Assembly (NCBI GenBank): GCA_002316675.1
Contig: DCDZ01000040.1
Span: 31,477 to 37,396 of the forward strand
Source: Tyzzerella sp. UBA1042
GTDB taxonomy: Bacteria; Bacillota; Clostridia; Lachnospirales; Anaerotignaceae
DNA length: 5,920 nucleotides
Direction: 5' to 3'
A model generated the notes under the pieces. It had not been told where the DNA came from. It worked only from the letters and a program-made list of their open reading frames with translations, and made no database searches. This document shows positions 1 through 5,780 of the stretch, in pieces. The translations under genes were made by a program, and so were the position numbers. How positions within the stretch are numbered: position 1 is the stretch's first letter; every line of letters starts with the position of its first letter.

Positions 1-451
1 AGGCCTTGCCAAACATCAGCCCCACTTCTTCTCTGGTTGCGTTCTGTGTGCCGTTTTTCAGCTTGGTTAAATCGCTGTTTTCAATAATTCCATTCTCCAA
101 GGCATATGCCGTTGCATTATATGCCCAAGAAGGAATATTATATGCCTTCATTACCGTAGACCATTTTGTTACCGCTTCGGAGGATACATCCTGCTTTGTG
201 TATACCTTCATGATAGAGTAAATCATTTGTACAGATTCACATAATGTCACATTATTTCTCGGCTTGGAATATCTTTTTCCATTTTCGTTGTAGCCGTTCA
301 TCAGTCCCAAGGACTGGGCATCATCAATAAATTTTGCCGCCCCCGCCCAAGGCACCGTTTTAATATCCTCAAATACCGAAGCATATGCAGTTACGCCCAT
401 GCTTCCCATCGCTAAGGATGCGGCCATTGCTACCGCTAAAAATTTTTTCAT
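1..451 (-). CDS. Secreted S-layer homology (SLH) domain protein, 5' part only
   Basis: This open frame starts at ATG 451-449 and runs off the left edge, giving the first 150 residues. Residues 1-24 are a typical Sec signal peptide: MKK, then a hydrophobic Ala/Met/Leu-rich core, with probable cleavage after TAYA. Two SLH-like modules follow. The first, about 25-81, begins VFEDI and has the conserved aromatic, Gly-Leu-Met and Asn-Gly positions. The second, about 97-150, carries PSWAYNATAYALENGII and later ATREEVGLMF, which fits the SLH pattern of a Trp/Ala helix, a Gly turn and a TR-E helix. SLH modules usually bind secondary cell-wall polymers and hold proteins on the surface. What lies C-terminal is outside the window, so the effector function is unknown. 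A GGGGG ribosome binding site lies 9 nt upstream, and a promoter is at 531-539. Confidence is high for a secreted SLH protein and nil for a specific role. Confidence 0.85.
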   Translation of the reverse strand, partial: MKKFLAVAMAASLAMGSMGVTAYASVFEDIKTVPWAGAAKFIDDAQSLGLMNGYNENGKRYSKPRNNVTLCESVQMIYSIMKVYTKQDVSSEAVTKWSTVMKAYNIPSWAYNATAYALENGIIENSDLTKLKNGTQNATREEVGLMFGKA

Positions 452-530
452 AAGTAAATGCCCCCATTCAACTTATTTCTTTTATCTTCAATTACAGTAT
501 CACACACCCAAATATAGGATGTTCTTATTT

Positions 531-539
531 AGTATAGCA
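531..539 (-). promoter_or_regulatory. Extended -10 promoter of the SLH gene
   Basis: On the minus strand the sequence reads TGCTATACT, an extended -10 element (TG, one base, then TATACT). It lies about 80 nt upstream of the SLH gene's ATG in an AT-rich stretch. No good -35 hexamer sits at the right distance, which is tolerated for extended -10 promoters. The leader would be about 75 nt long. No riboswitch-like structure is evident in it. The predicted start site is near 524. Confidence 0.45.
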
Positions 540-651
540 TAAAATTCCATAGAAATCTTTGCAAAAATATTAAGTTTCCTTTTCTCCATCGCCTTTTATC
601 AAGGATTCTGACATTAATTTGCAATATATTCCATTTGTTTCCTCACATTTC

Positions 652-1190
652 TCAAGGGTACTCATTTTCCTTCCCTGTAATCTTTTTTGCATAAGCAATG
701 ACGTTACATATGCCTGCATGGGAACAGCCGGTGATACTATAAACCCCATTCTCTGCGGAATATGCCAAGGCCGTATCATCCTCTATCCAGTCCCCTTGAT
801 CGCCCTCTGCCCCCTCCAGCGTCCCAATGGGTGTTGGTTCCTCGAAAGAAATCCCTCTAGGAATTTCTCCCAAAAAAACAAGACGCCGGGTGAGCCAATA
901 GGGTTTTTTCGTTTCCAACAGGGAAAATCCCTCTCCGATTGCTTTACGATCCATAGGACAGCCAATGGGCAATCTGTCAACAAAACGGGGAAGGCAGGCC
1001 GACGGATGGCAAACCAGCCTTGGCTTTTTGCCCCCAAATGCTGCCTATGGAATGCGCTGTCAAAACACAAGGAAGCTACATCCAGTTTGACGCAGTGGGG
1101 TTCAAAAAGTTCCCACTGTTTTTGGATAAACCCTCCCTGCATTGCTTTTCTATGATAAAAAGAGATGGCACCAAAAAAATGTGTCGGCAA
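652..1190 (-). pseudogene. Decayed MBL-fold metallohydrolase (COG1237-like)
   Basis: The segment 1037-652 translates in one frame to a clear C-terminal half of a metallo-beta-lactamase-fold hydrolase of the COG1237 type. It shows KPRLVCHP, then PYWLTRRLVFLGEIPR, a DDTALAY strand and the zinc-ligand loop ITGCSHAGICN, then stops at 652 after AKKITGKENEYP. Family members carry roughly 80-100 more residues, with a GGFH motif, that are absent here. Upstream of about 1038 this frame has stops (TAG at 1045-1047). A neighbouring frame there carries SAFHRQHLGA at 1058-1032, which aligns in register with the family's SHxHxDHxGG zinc motif but has lost ligands. The ~10 residues expected between that motif and KPRLV are missing. 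Frameshift, internal deletion, lost ligands and C-terminal truncation together indicate a pseudogene. The 5' limit is approximate. It follows pgi directly and may be read through from it. Confidence 0.75.
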
Positions 1191-1206
1191 TTTCCCAAGT
1201 TTCAAC

Positions 1207-2541
1207 TTACTTTTCAAGTCTTTTTTCAAGCTCTGCACGCACATCCTCGTACCCGGGCTTTCCCAAAAGGGCAAACATATTTTTCTTATACGCTTCCACA
1301 CCGGGCTGGTCAAAAGGATTTACCCCCAGCAAATACCCGCTGATGCCCACAGCCTTTTCAAAGAAATAAACCAGTGCCCCAAAATGCCATGCATCCATTT
1401 TCTCAATTTCAATGATCATATTGGCAACGCCGCCGTCCATATGAGCAAGCATTGTTCCCGCAAAAGCCTTGCTGTTTACAAACTGCAGCTCCTTCCCTGC
1501 CAGAAAATTCAGCCCGTCCCCATCGGCGGGGTCATAAGGAATCACCGCCTTGGTTTTGGGCTCCTTACACCAAAGTACTGTTTCAAAAAAGTACCTTCCA
1601 CCTTCTTGAATAAACTGCCCGATGGAATGCAAATCCGTAGAGAAATTTGCGGTCACAGGGAATACGCCCTTGCCGTCCTTTCCTTCACTTTCTGCAAAAA
1701 GCTGTTTAAACCATTCCCCAAAGGAGGCCAAATGAGGCTCATAGTTTGCCAAAATTTCAATGGTCTTTCCCTTCTGATAGAACAAATGGCGCAGGGCGGC
1801 ATATTGATAGCAGGGGTTTTCCTCAATATTGGGGTTGGCAAAGGCTTCCATGGCAGCCTTTGCCCCGGCCATCACCGCCCCAATATCAATATCCGCTACG
1901 GCCATAGCCAGAAGCCCCACAGCCGTCAAAACGGTAAACCTTCCGCCAATATCATCGGGAATCACAAAGGTTTCATAGCCCTCTTTCACACACATTTCCT
2001 TGAGGGCGCCTTTTGCCTGATCGGTGGTGGCATAAATCCGCTTTCCCGCCTCCTCTTTGCCGTATTTTTTCTCCAAAAGCTGTTTAAAAATACGAAAGGC
2101 AATGGCAGGCTCCGTTGTTGTGCCGGATTTTGAAATCACATTGATAGAAAAATCCCGATCACCTAAAATCTGCAAAATATCGTTTAAGTATGCCGAGCTG
2201 ATATTGTTTCCCACAAAATAAATATCCGGCGTGTCTTTTTTCAGCTGATTATAATAGGGGCTTTTTATAAAATCCAAGGCCGTTCTTGTGCCCAAATAAG
2301 ACCCGCCAATGCCAATGACAATCAGCACACTGCTGTCTTGTTTTATTTTGGCCGCCGCTTTTTTGATCCGTTCAAATTCCTCTTGATCATACCGCTGGGG
2401 CAGCTCTACCCACCCCACAAAATCATTGCCTTTTCCGGTCTTATTGTGCAGAGCCTCATGGCAAAGACGAATTTCCTCAGAAATCCCCCGAAGTTCCGGC
2501 CTTTGTACTGCTTCCCCTTGCGCTGTGAATTTAATTCCCAT
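1207..2541 (-). CDS. pgi: Glucose-6-phosphate isomerase
   Basis: This 444-residue cytoplasmic enzyme interconverts glucose 6-phosphate and fructose 6-phosphate, linking glycolysis, gluconeogenesis and sugar-nucleotide supply. The length fits the short bacterial type of about 445-450 residues. Visible features, in order, are GIGGSYLGTR at 77-86, the phosphate-binding loop SKSGTTTEP at 137-145, the first PGI signature DDIGGRFTVLTA at 196-207, the catalytic Glu in FAESEGK (E284), His in STDLHSIGQF (H305), and the second signature NPFDQPGVEAYK ending in the catalytic Lys (K419). The frame stays open upstream into the LysM-G5 gene, but ATG 2541-2539 is chosen because AGGAGG at 2555-2550 stands 8 nt before it and the resulting N-terminus fits the family. 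The LysM-G5 gene ends 70 nt upstream. The gap holds a strong hairpin (2569-2597) and a lone TATAAT (2611-2616). No terminator is evident after the stop. The gene appears intact. Confidence 0.97.
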   Translation of the reverse strand: MGIKFTAQGEAVQRPELRGISEEIRLCHEALHNKTGKGNDFVGWVELPQRYDQEEFERIKKAAAKIKQDSSVLIVIGIGGSYLGTRTALDFIKSPYYNQLKKDTPDIYFVGNNISSAYLNDILQILGDRDFSINVISKSGTTTEPAIAFRIFKQLLEKKYGKEEAGKRIYATTDQAKGALKEMCVKEGYETFVIPDDIGGRFTVLTAVGLLAMAVADIDIGAVMAGAKAAMEAFANPNIEENPCYQYAALRHLFYQKGKTIEILANYEPHLASFGEWFKQLFAESEGKDGKGVFPVTANFSTDLHSIGQFIQEGGRYFFETVLWCKEPKTKAVIPYDPADGDGLNFLAGKELQFVNSKAFAGTMLAHMDGGVANMIIEIEKMDAWHFGALVYFFEKAVGISGYLLGVNPFDQPGVEAYKKNMFALLGKPGYEDVRAELEKRLEK

Positions 2542-2549
2542 CTCAAATT

Positions 2550-2555
2550 CCTCCT
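2550..2555 (-). promoter_or_regulatory. Ribosome binding site that fixes the pgi start
   Basis: On the minus strand this is a perfect AGGAGG, 8 nt before ATG 2541-2539. It is the reason for preferring this start over in-frame starts further upstream, which would overlap the preceding gene by up to 128 nt. Confidence 0.9.
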
Positions 2556-2568
2556 TCTCTTTGTCAAA

Positions 2569-2597
2569 GGCATACTCCCGTACGCGGAAAGTATGCC
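2569..2597 (-). other. Hairpin in the pgi leader
   Basis: The arms GGCATACT and AGTATGCC are a perfect 8-bp inverted repeat. Inside them a further CCG/CGG stem closes a CGTA tetraloop, with a bulged T between the two stems. The whole 29-nt element lies between the LysM-G5 stop and the pgi ribosome binding site. No T-run follows on the minus strand (the sequence continues TTTGACAAAG), so it does not look like a terminator. It could be a processing or stability element in a LysM-G5/pgi message, the 5' cap hairpin of a separate pgi message, or a protein-binding palindrome. These roles are inferred; only the structure is seen. Confidence 0.6.
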
Positions 2598-2610
2598 CCT
2601 TTTGCAGTAT

Positions 2611-2616
2611 ATTATA
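2611..2616 (-). promoter_or_regulatory. Possible internal -10 element for pgi
   Basis: The minus strand carries a perfect TATAAT overlapping the stop codon of the LysM-G5 gene. No recognisable -35 hexamer is found 16-18 bp upstream, and there is no TG extension, so this is a weak call. If used, transcription would start near 2604, and the hairpin at 2597-2569 would lie at the very 5' end of the pgi message. Confidence 0.25.
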
Positions 2617-3700
2617 AGGTACCTCGAATAATGATCTCGGGAACAGGCTCCGTCGTAATTTCCTTTGCCGTCTCTTTTTCCTCCTGAACAAAGCCATTGA
2701 TTCTGGTAATTTGAATGGTACTCTTTTTTTGTCCGGCACGGCCCTGCTGCACTACCTTTTGATAGCTCTTGGGCTGTGTATTATCCATTTGATATTCATA
2801 GGTCTTGGGCTCTACCGTGGTTAAAACCTGCGTTTCGATTGTTTTTACGGAAATTTTAGGCTTGCTGATGGGAACATTCAGCACCTGTCCCACACGAATG
2901 CCCGTATTTACGGTGATCCCCTCGTTTAATTTCAATAAATCCTCCAAAGAGCATTCGTAATTCTGGGCAATTTTATAAAGGGCATCGTTAGACTGCACGG
3001 TGTAAGTGCCTGTTACCGTTGTGGTGGATTGCAAAGAGGCAATGGCATCCTCTTGTGAGAGCACCTCCTCGGAATCCACATAGTCTGCGGCTACCGTTAC
3101 ATTTTCCACCCATTCCACCGTAGCCGTAACTCCTTCCGCCGGAAGGTATGGCTCCTTGATGGCATCCAGCACCTTGTTGGCCTGCTCCTGATTGGCCAAA
3201 ACAACGCCCTTGCCTCCGTCAATCATAATAATGGCGGCATTTACTTTATACGTAACCATATTTCGTATTTTGGGAATGAGATGCTCCAGTGTGCAAACAT
3301 CTTTTTTTCGGCTTCCGCCAATATGAATGCGCTCTGTTTTTATTTCCTCATTCAGCTTCACCTCTGTGCCCACAGTTCCCGCAAGCTGTGTTTCTATGGT
3401 ATCTATGATAGTTTGGGAATTTGTACCCCGTCCTTCCAGCACACCCACGCTTTCTGTGCCCACAAAGACCTCCGTACCGTTTTTCCGCACCAAAAGAAAC
3501 AGCAGCAGCAAAAGGATGAAGACACCAACCCCCAACACCATTTTTCTTCTGGAGATCCGTCCTTGTGCCTTTCGCTTTTCCGTGCCTTGGGGCTTTTGCG
3601 TCCTTCGCCTTGGTTCTTTTTTCTCGGCTCCGCCCCGCTTCTTGACGCCGTATATTACCCGCTCATCCCTGCGGGGAAAATTTTCCTTTCCGTCGGTCAC
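2612..3700 (-). CDS. Membrane-anchored LysM and G5 domain wall protein
   Basis: With the GTG start at 3700-3698 the product has 362 residues. Residues 1-53 are very basic and probably cytoplasmic. Residues 54-71 form a single membrane helix (MVLGVGVFILLLLLFLLV), placing the rest outside. Residues about 72-230 resemble the unnamed N-terminal region of clostridial LysM/M23 wall proteins (KVNAAIIMIDG, later EWVENVTV). A LysM fold at about 232-278 begins TYTVQSNDALYKIAQNY, and a G5 domain at about 283-361 ends EIIIRGTL. Both bind peptidoglycan or cell-surface sugars. Relatives often continue after G5 into an M23 peptidase domain, but this one stops, so no catalytic domain is visible. A TTG at 3739 would add 13 residues but lacks a ribosome binding site. 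GTG 3700 has GGTGG 7 nt upstream and is preferred. The gene precedes pgi by 70 nt in the same direction, possibly as one message. Confidence 0.8.
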   Translation of the reverse strand: MTDGKENFPRRDERVIYGVKKRGGAEKKEPRRRTQKPQGTEKRKAQGRISRRKMVLGVGVFILLLLLFLLVRKNGTEVFVGTESVGVLEGRGTNSQTIIDTIETQLAGTVGTEVKLNEEIKTERIHIGGSRKKDVCTLEHLIPKIRNMVTYKVNAAIIMIDGGKGVVLANQEQANKVLDAIKEPYLPAEGVTATVEWVENVTVAADYVDSEEVLSQEDAIASLQSTTTVTGTYTVQSNDALYKIAQNYECSLEDLLKLNEGITVNTGIRVGQVLNVPISKPKISVKTIETQVLTTVEPKTYEYQMDNTQPKSYQKVVQQGRAGQKKSTIQITRINGFVQEEKETAKEITTEPVPEIIIRGTL

Positions 3701-3748
3701 TGTTACACCACCCGCTTTCTTTCGCGCAATTCGACTCAAACTAGTATT

Positions 3749-3777
3749 ATTGTAAATTATTCAGCAGCGGATTGCAA
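3749..3777 (-). promoter_or_regulatory. Candidate promoter of the LysM-G5 gene (proximal)
   Basis: On the minus strand TTGCAA (3777-3772) is followed by exactly 17 bp and TACAAT (3754-3749), a good sigma-A match. The predicted start near 3742 falls only a few bases before the TTG at 3739. If this promoter is used, TTG would be almost leaderless and the GTG at 3700 becomes the likelier start. Confidence 0.5.
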
Positions 3778-3800
3778 GCAAAAGACTGCATTACAGTAAA

Positions 3801-3809
3801 ACTATAGCA
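3801..3809 (-). promoter_or_regulatory. Candidate extended -10 promoter of the LysM-G5 gene (distal)
   Basis: The minus strand reads TGCTATAGT, an extended -10 element, about 100 nt upstream of the GTG start. A poor -35 (TTGGAA) lies 19 bp upstream. The inverted repeat at 3812-3829 fills its spacer, where a bound protein would block polymerase. Confidence 0.35.
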
Positions 3810-3811
3810 AA

Positions 3812-3829
3812 GGAATGGTCAGCCATTCC
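3812..3829. repeat. Inverted repeat at the LysM-G5 promoter
   Basis: GGAATGG and CCATTCC form a perfect 7-bp inverted repeat around a 4-base centre (TCAG on the plus strand). It sits 5 bp upstream of the extended -10 element at 3801-3809. The minus strand has only three T after it and the plus strand runs into A residues, so it is a poor terminator. An operator is the simplest reading, but this is inferred from position and symmetry only. Confidence 0.5.
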
Positions 3830-3885
3830 AAAAAATGCGTCAAGGGGGCAGACTTACCCCGCGCCATCTTCCACGCCCCAGCCAT

Positions 3886-3938
3886 CAAAAATAAAAAGCT
3901 GCCCACAAACCACACAAAAACATGGATTTGGGACAGCT
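3886..3938 (-). terminator. Rho-independent terminator after the GntR gene
   Basis: Starting 15 nt after the GntR stop codon, the minus strand forms a long stem. AGCTGTCC near 3938 pairs with GGGCAGCT ending at 3897 (one G-U pair), and it extends inward through CCA/TGG pairings with small bulges. It is followed at once by TTTTTATTTTT (3896-3886). This closes the ispE-GntR unit and separates it from the LysM-G5 promoter region. The plus strand downstream of the stem is also T-rich, so it might work both ways, though no plus-strand gene needs it. Confidence 0.85.
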
Positions 3939-3952
3939 GTTTATTTTATTCT

Positions 3953-4627
3953 TTATTTGTTTCGCATGGAGCGCAAAATAAATTCCGTATGATATTTAAT
4001 GTGTCCTTGGGCAACCGTTGCGCCCTCCTCCGCATCGTGATTTTCAATGGCACGCAGAATTCCTCTGTGGTGGGCAACAATAGCAGGAATAGAGCTGTCT
4101 ACCTTCAGATGGGCCATGCGGTAACGGTAAAGCTGGGTGCGCAGATTTTGATAGATATTTGTTAATTTATCGTTCTCTGTGGATTTTAAAATGGCATCAT
4201 GGAAATCTTCATCCAGCTCAATAATCCGCTCCAGATTATTTTCATCAATGGCACGCTCAAATTCTGTCTCCAGATTTTTTAAATGGATCAAGTCCTCTTT
4301 TTTCATCTTCACACAAGCCTGGCTTGTGGCGAGGCCCTCCAAAGCACCTCTTACCTCCAAAATATTAATAATATCCTTTTCGCTCATATCCAGCACTTGG
4401 GCGCCCTTTCTGGGCACAAGCTCCACCAAATTTTCCAAGGAAAGCATACGCAAAGCCTCCCGCACAGGGGTGCGGCTGACACCTAGCTTATCCGCCAGCT
4501 GATTCTCCATCAGCCGTTCGCCGGGAACCAGCTTTCCTGTTAAAATGGCTTCTCTCAGCGCATGAAAAACAACATCCCGCAGGGGGAGGTACTCGTTGGT
4601 ATTGATATTAAATTTTGTTTCTTCCAT
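3953..4627 (-). CDS. GntR-family transcriptional regulator, FadR subfamily (FCD)
   Basis: This 224-residue protein is a ligand-responsive DNA-binding regulator, normally dimeric. Residues about 12-80 form the winged helix-turn-helix: PLRDVVFHALREAILTGKL, then GERLMENQLADKLGVSRT with recognition helix PVREALRML, and a wing around PRKGAQV. Residues about 85-220 form the all-helical FCD sensor domain. The usual metal or carboxylate-ligand positions appear present: D139 and H143 (DEDFH), H187 (HHRGI) and H209 (GHIKYH). FCD regulators commonly sense small organic acids or sugar acids, but the ligand here cannot be read from sequence. ATG 4627-4625 is chosen over an in-frame start at 4684 because AGGAG lies 9 nt upstream and the N-terminus then fits the family. 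The start lies inside the end of ispE (20-nt overlap), suggesting coupled translation. Palindromes upstream of ispE are candidate operators for autoregulation. Confidence 0.93.
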   Translation of the reverse strand: MEETKFNINTNEYLPLRDVVFHALREAILTGKLVPGERLMENQLADKLGVSRTPVREALRMLSLENLVELVPRKGAQVLDMSEKDIINILEVRGALEGLATSQACVKMKKEDLIHLKNLETEFERAIDENNLERIIELDEDFHDAILKSTENDKLTNIYQNLRTQLYRYRMAHLKVDSSIPAIVAHHRGILRAIENHDAEEGATVAQGHIKYHTEFILRSMRNK

Positions 4628-5522
4628 TCTTCCCTTCTCCTCTCTTATCACTATTGCTGTGATAAATCTTTGTAGCCACAACATCCTTCAAACCGAATTT
4701 TTTCCGGATTGCCGCCGCCGCTTTCTTTGCATTCTCTTCTCCCTGAAACAGCCCGAATACCGTTGGGCCGCTTCCGCTCATCAGGGCACCCACTGCCCCA
4801 AGATGAACCAATTCTTCTTTGATCAAAGCAATTCGGGGATGCATGGGTATGGTAACGCTTTCCAGCACATTGCCCAAAAGCTGACCCATTCTGATAATAT
4901 CCTCCGCCGCCATAACCCGAAGCATCCCCTCTGTGTCAGGATGATTTTCTATTTTTTCCCAGTCAAGCCCACGGTAAACCCTTGCCGTTGAAACGCTGAC
5001 CGGCAGCTTTGCCAAAACAATGTAACACATAGGGCATGGAGTTTTGATCGGCGTCAATATTTCGCCGACGCCCTCCGCCAACACCGTTCCCCTTTGAACG
5101 CAGTACGGAATGTCTGACCCCAAAAGAAAGGCCAAGCCTTTCAACTCTTCCATGGAAAGGCCTAATTCAAACAAGCGGTTCATGCCAACCAGAACAGCCG
5201 CACAATCGGCGCTTCCCCCTGCCAAGCCCGCCGCCACAGGAATGCGTTTATCAATTTCAATAAAAACACCTTCCGGGATACGAAACTTTGCCTGCATCAG
5301 CGCCGCCGCTTTGTATGCCAAATTGCGGCCGTCTGTGGGCAGCCAAGGAAGATTGCTTTTTATTATAATTCCCCCTTGCACCATAGGCTTCATATAAATT
5401 CCATCATACAGACCCACCGTCTGCATGATGCTGCGAATCAAATGATAGCCATCCTCCCGCTTGCCTGTTACATCCAATGTTAAGTTGATTTTTGCCCTTG
5501 CCTTTAATTTTATTTCCTTCAA
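4608..5522 (-). CDS. ispE: 4-diphosphocytidyl-2-C-methyl-D-erythritol kinase
   Basis: This 304-residue cytoplasmic GHMP-family kinase phosphorylates the 2-hydroxyl of CDP-methylerythritol with ATP, a step of the MEP pathway to isopentenyl diphosphate. The N-terminal ARAKINLTLDV carries the catalytic Lys (K11), followed by GKREDGYH. The glycine-rich ATP loop is PVAAGLAGGSAD at 95-106. LLGSDIPY at 133-140 holds the catalytic Asp (D137). The C-terminal GHMP motif GALMSGSGPTVFG is at 245-257. The start is TTG at 5522-5520, supported by GAGGG 6 nt upstream and by the family N-terminus. In-frame TAA and TGA codons just upstream exclude a longer protein. The polar tail (residues about 289-304, basic and Gly/Asn-rich) is coded by DNA that also carries the ribosome binding site and start of the GntR gene, so it may be shaped by that overlap. 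Slightly longer than the usual 280-290 residues. Confidence 0.96.
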   Translation of the reverse strand: MKEIKLKARAKINLTLDVTGKREDGYHLIRSIMQTVGLYDGIYMKPMVQGGIIIKSNLPWLPTDGRNLAYKAAALMQAKFRIPEGVFIEIDKRIPVAAGLAGGSADCAAVLVGMNRLFELGLSMEELKGLAFLLGSDIPYCVQRGTVLAEGVGEILTPIKTPCPMCYIVLAKLPVSVSTARVYRGLDWEKIENHPDTEGMLRVMAAEDIIRMGQLLGNVLESVTIPMHPRIALIKEELVHLGAVGALMSGSGPTVFGLFQGEENAKKAAAAIRKKFGLKDVVATKIYHSNSDKRGEGKNGRNKI

Positions 5523-5548
5523 AATAAGCCCTCATTAAACCATAATAC

Positions 5549-5577
5549 TGTATACATTGTCTTTATCATTGTACAAT
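5549..5577. promoter_or_regulatory. Palindromic candidate operators over the ispE promoter
   Basis: Two perfect palindromes lie here: TGTATACA at 5549-5556 and ATTGTACAAT at 5568-5577, centred 20 bp apart. The second covers the predicted -10 element. GTATAC cores are known in operators of some FCD-type GntR proteins such as UxuR/ExuR (GGTATACC). The second gene of this operon encodes an FCD-type GntR, so negative autoregulation is a natural inference, not shown. Confidence 0.4.
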
Positions 5578-5596
5578 AGTTCCCTTTCAGATACAA
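5568..5596 (-). promoter_or_regulatory. Candidate promoter of ispE-gntR
   Basis: On the minus strand TTGTAT (5596-5591) is followed by 17 bp and TACAAT (5573-5568). The -10 is good (5 of 6) and the -35 weak (3 of 6). Transcription would start near 5561, leaving a leader of about 39 nt that contains the GAGGG ribosome binding site. The -10 lies inside the palindrome ATTGTACAAT (5568-5577), and TGTATACA (5549-5556) lies just downstream of the predicted start. An alternative pair, TTGTAC-16-TATACA, uses the same bases. Confidence 0.45.
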
Positions 5597-5658
5597 CCGC
5601 CATGTTATACAAAAAACAGCCTTCACCCCTATGTAAAACGCTAATAAACAAAGTTTAA

Positions 5659-5774
5659 TTCCTCTGTTTTTTTCCTGCCTAGAAGAGGAAATCCCATGGC
5701 TGGGCGGAAAAGCCACCGGGGACAGGGCTGTCACAAGGCTGAATAGCATCCCCCTGTGGGGGAAAGCTTCTTGT
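5659..5774. other. Run of consecutive stem-loops, unidentified
   Basis: This part of the ispE-riboswitch gap has no supported gene but dense inverted repeats. TTTCCT/AGGAAA pair at 5671-5676 and 5686-5691. TGGCT/AGCCA pair at 5697-5701 and 5711-5715. GACA/TGTC pair at 5721-5724 and 5729-5732. ACAAG/CTTGT (5733-5737, 5770-5774) enclose AGC/GCT and the perfect TCCCCC-TGT-GGGGGA hairpin at 5749-5763. TTCCTCT at 5659-5665 can instead pair with AGAGGAA at 5684-5690, competing with the first stem. It is also more GC-rich than the flanks. I do not recognise any RNA family. It might be a leader or small RNA on either strand, or a dispersed palindromic intergenic repeat. Confidence 0.4.
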
Positions 5775-5780
5775 TGATTT

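Noticed and set aside
201..206. GTATAC within the SLH gene as another GntR operator
   Set aside because: It lies inside coding sequence, lacks the flanking TG/CA symmetry, and a 6-mer is expected by chance in this length.
452..569. Leader of the SLH gene as a riboswitch
   Set aside because: The ~75-nt leader is AT-rich with no convincing stems or known aptamer motif.
570..652. Possible small gene or hydrolase C-terminus after the stop at 652
   Set aside because: The open stretch in the neighbouring frame (ending GDGEKET) shows no GGFH motif or other family signature and has no start signal of its own, so I leave it unassigned.
783..1313. Minus-strand 176-codon frame across the pgi end and the decayed hydrolase as an intact gene
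   Set aside because: Its first third overlaps the pgi 3' end out of frame and its last third is a shifted reading of the hydrolase. Only the middle (about 1038-1190) carries remnant hydrolase sequence.
1165..2133. 322-codon plus-strand frame opposite pgi
   Set aside because: It lies antisense to a fully conserved enzyme gene and its protein shows no domain; it is a shadow of pgi codon structure.
3838..3843. TTGACG on the minus strand as a -35 element
   Set aside because: No -10 element lies 15-19 bp downstream; the nearest TATAGT is 31 bp away.
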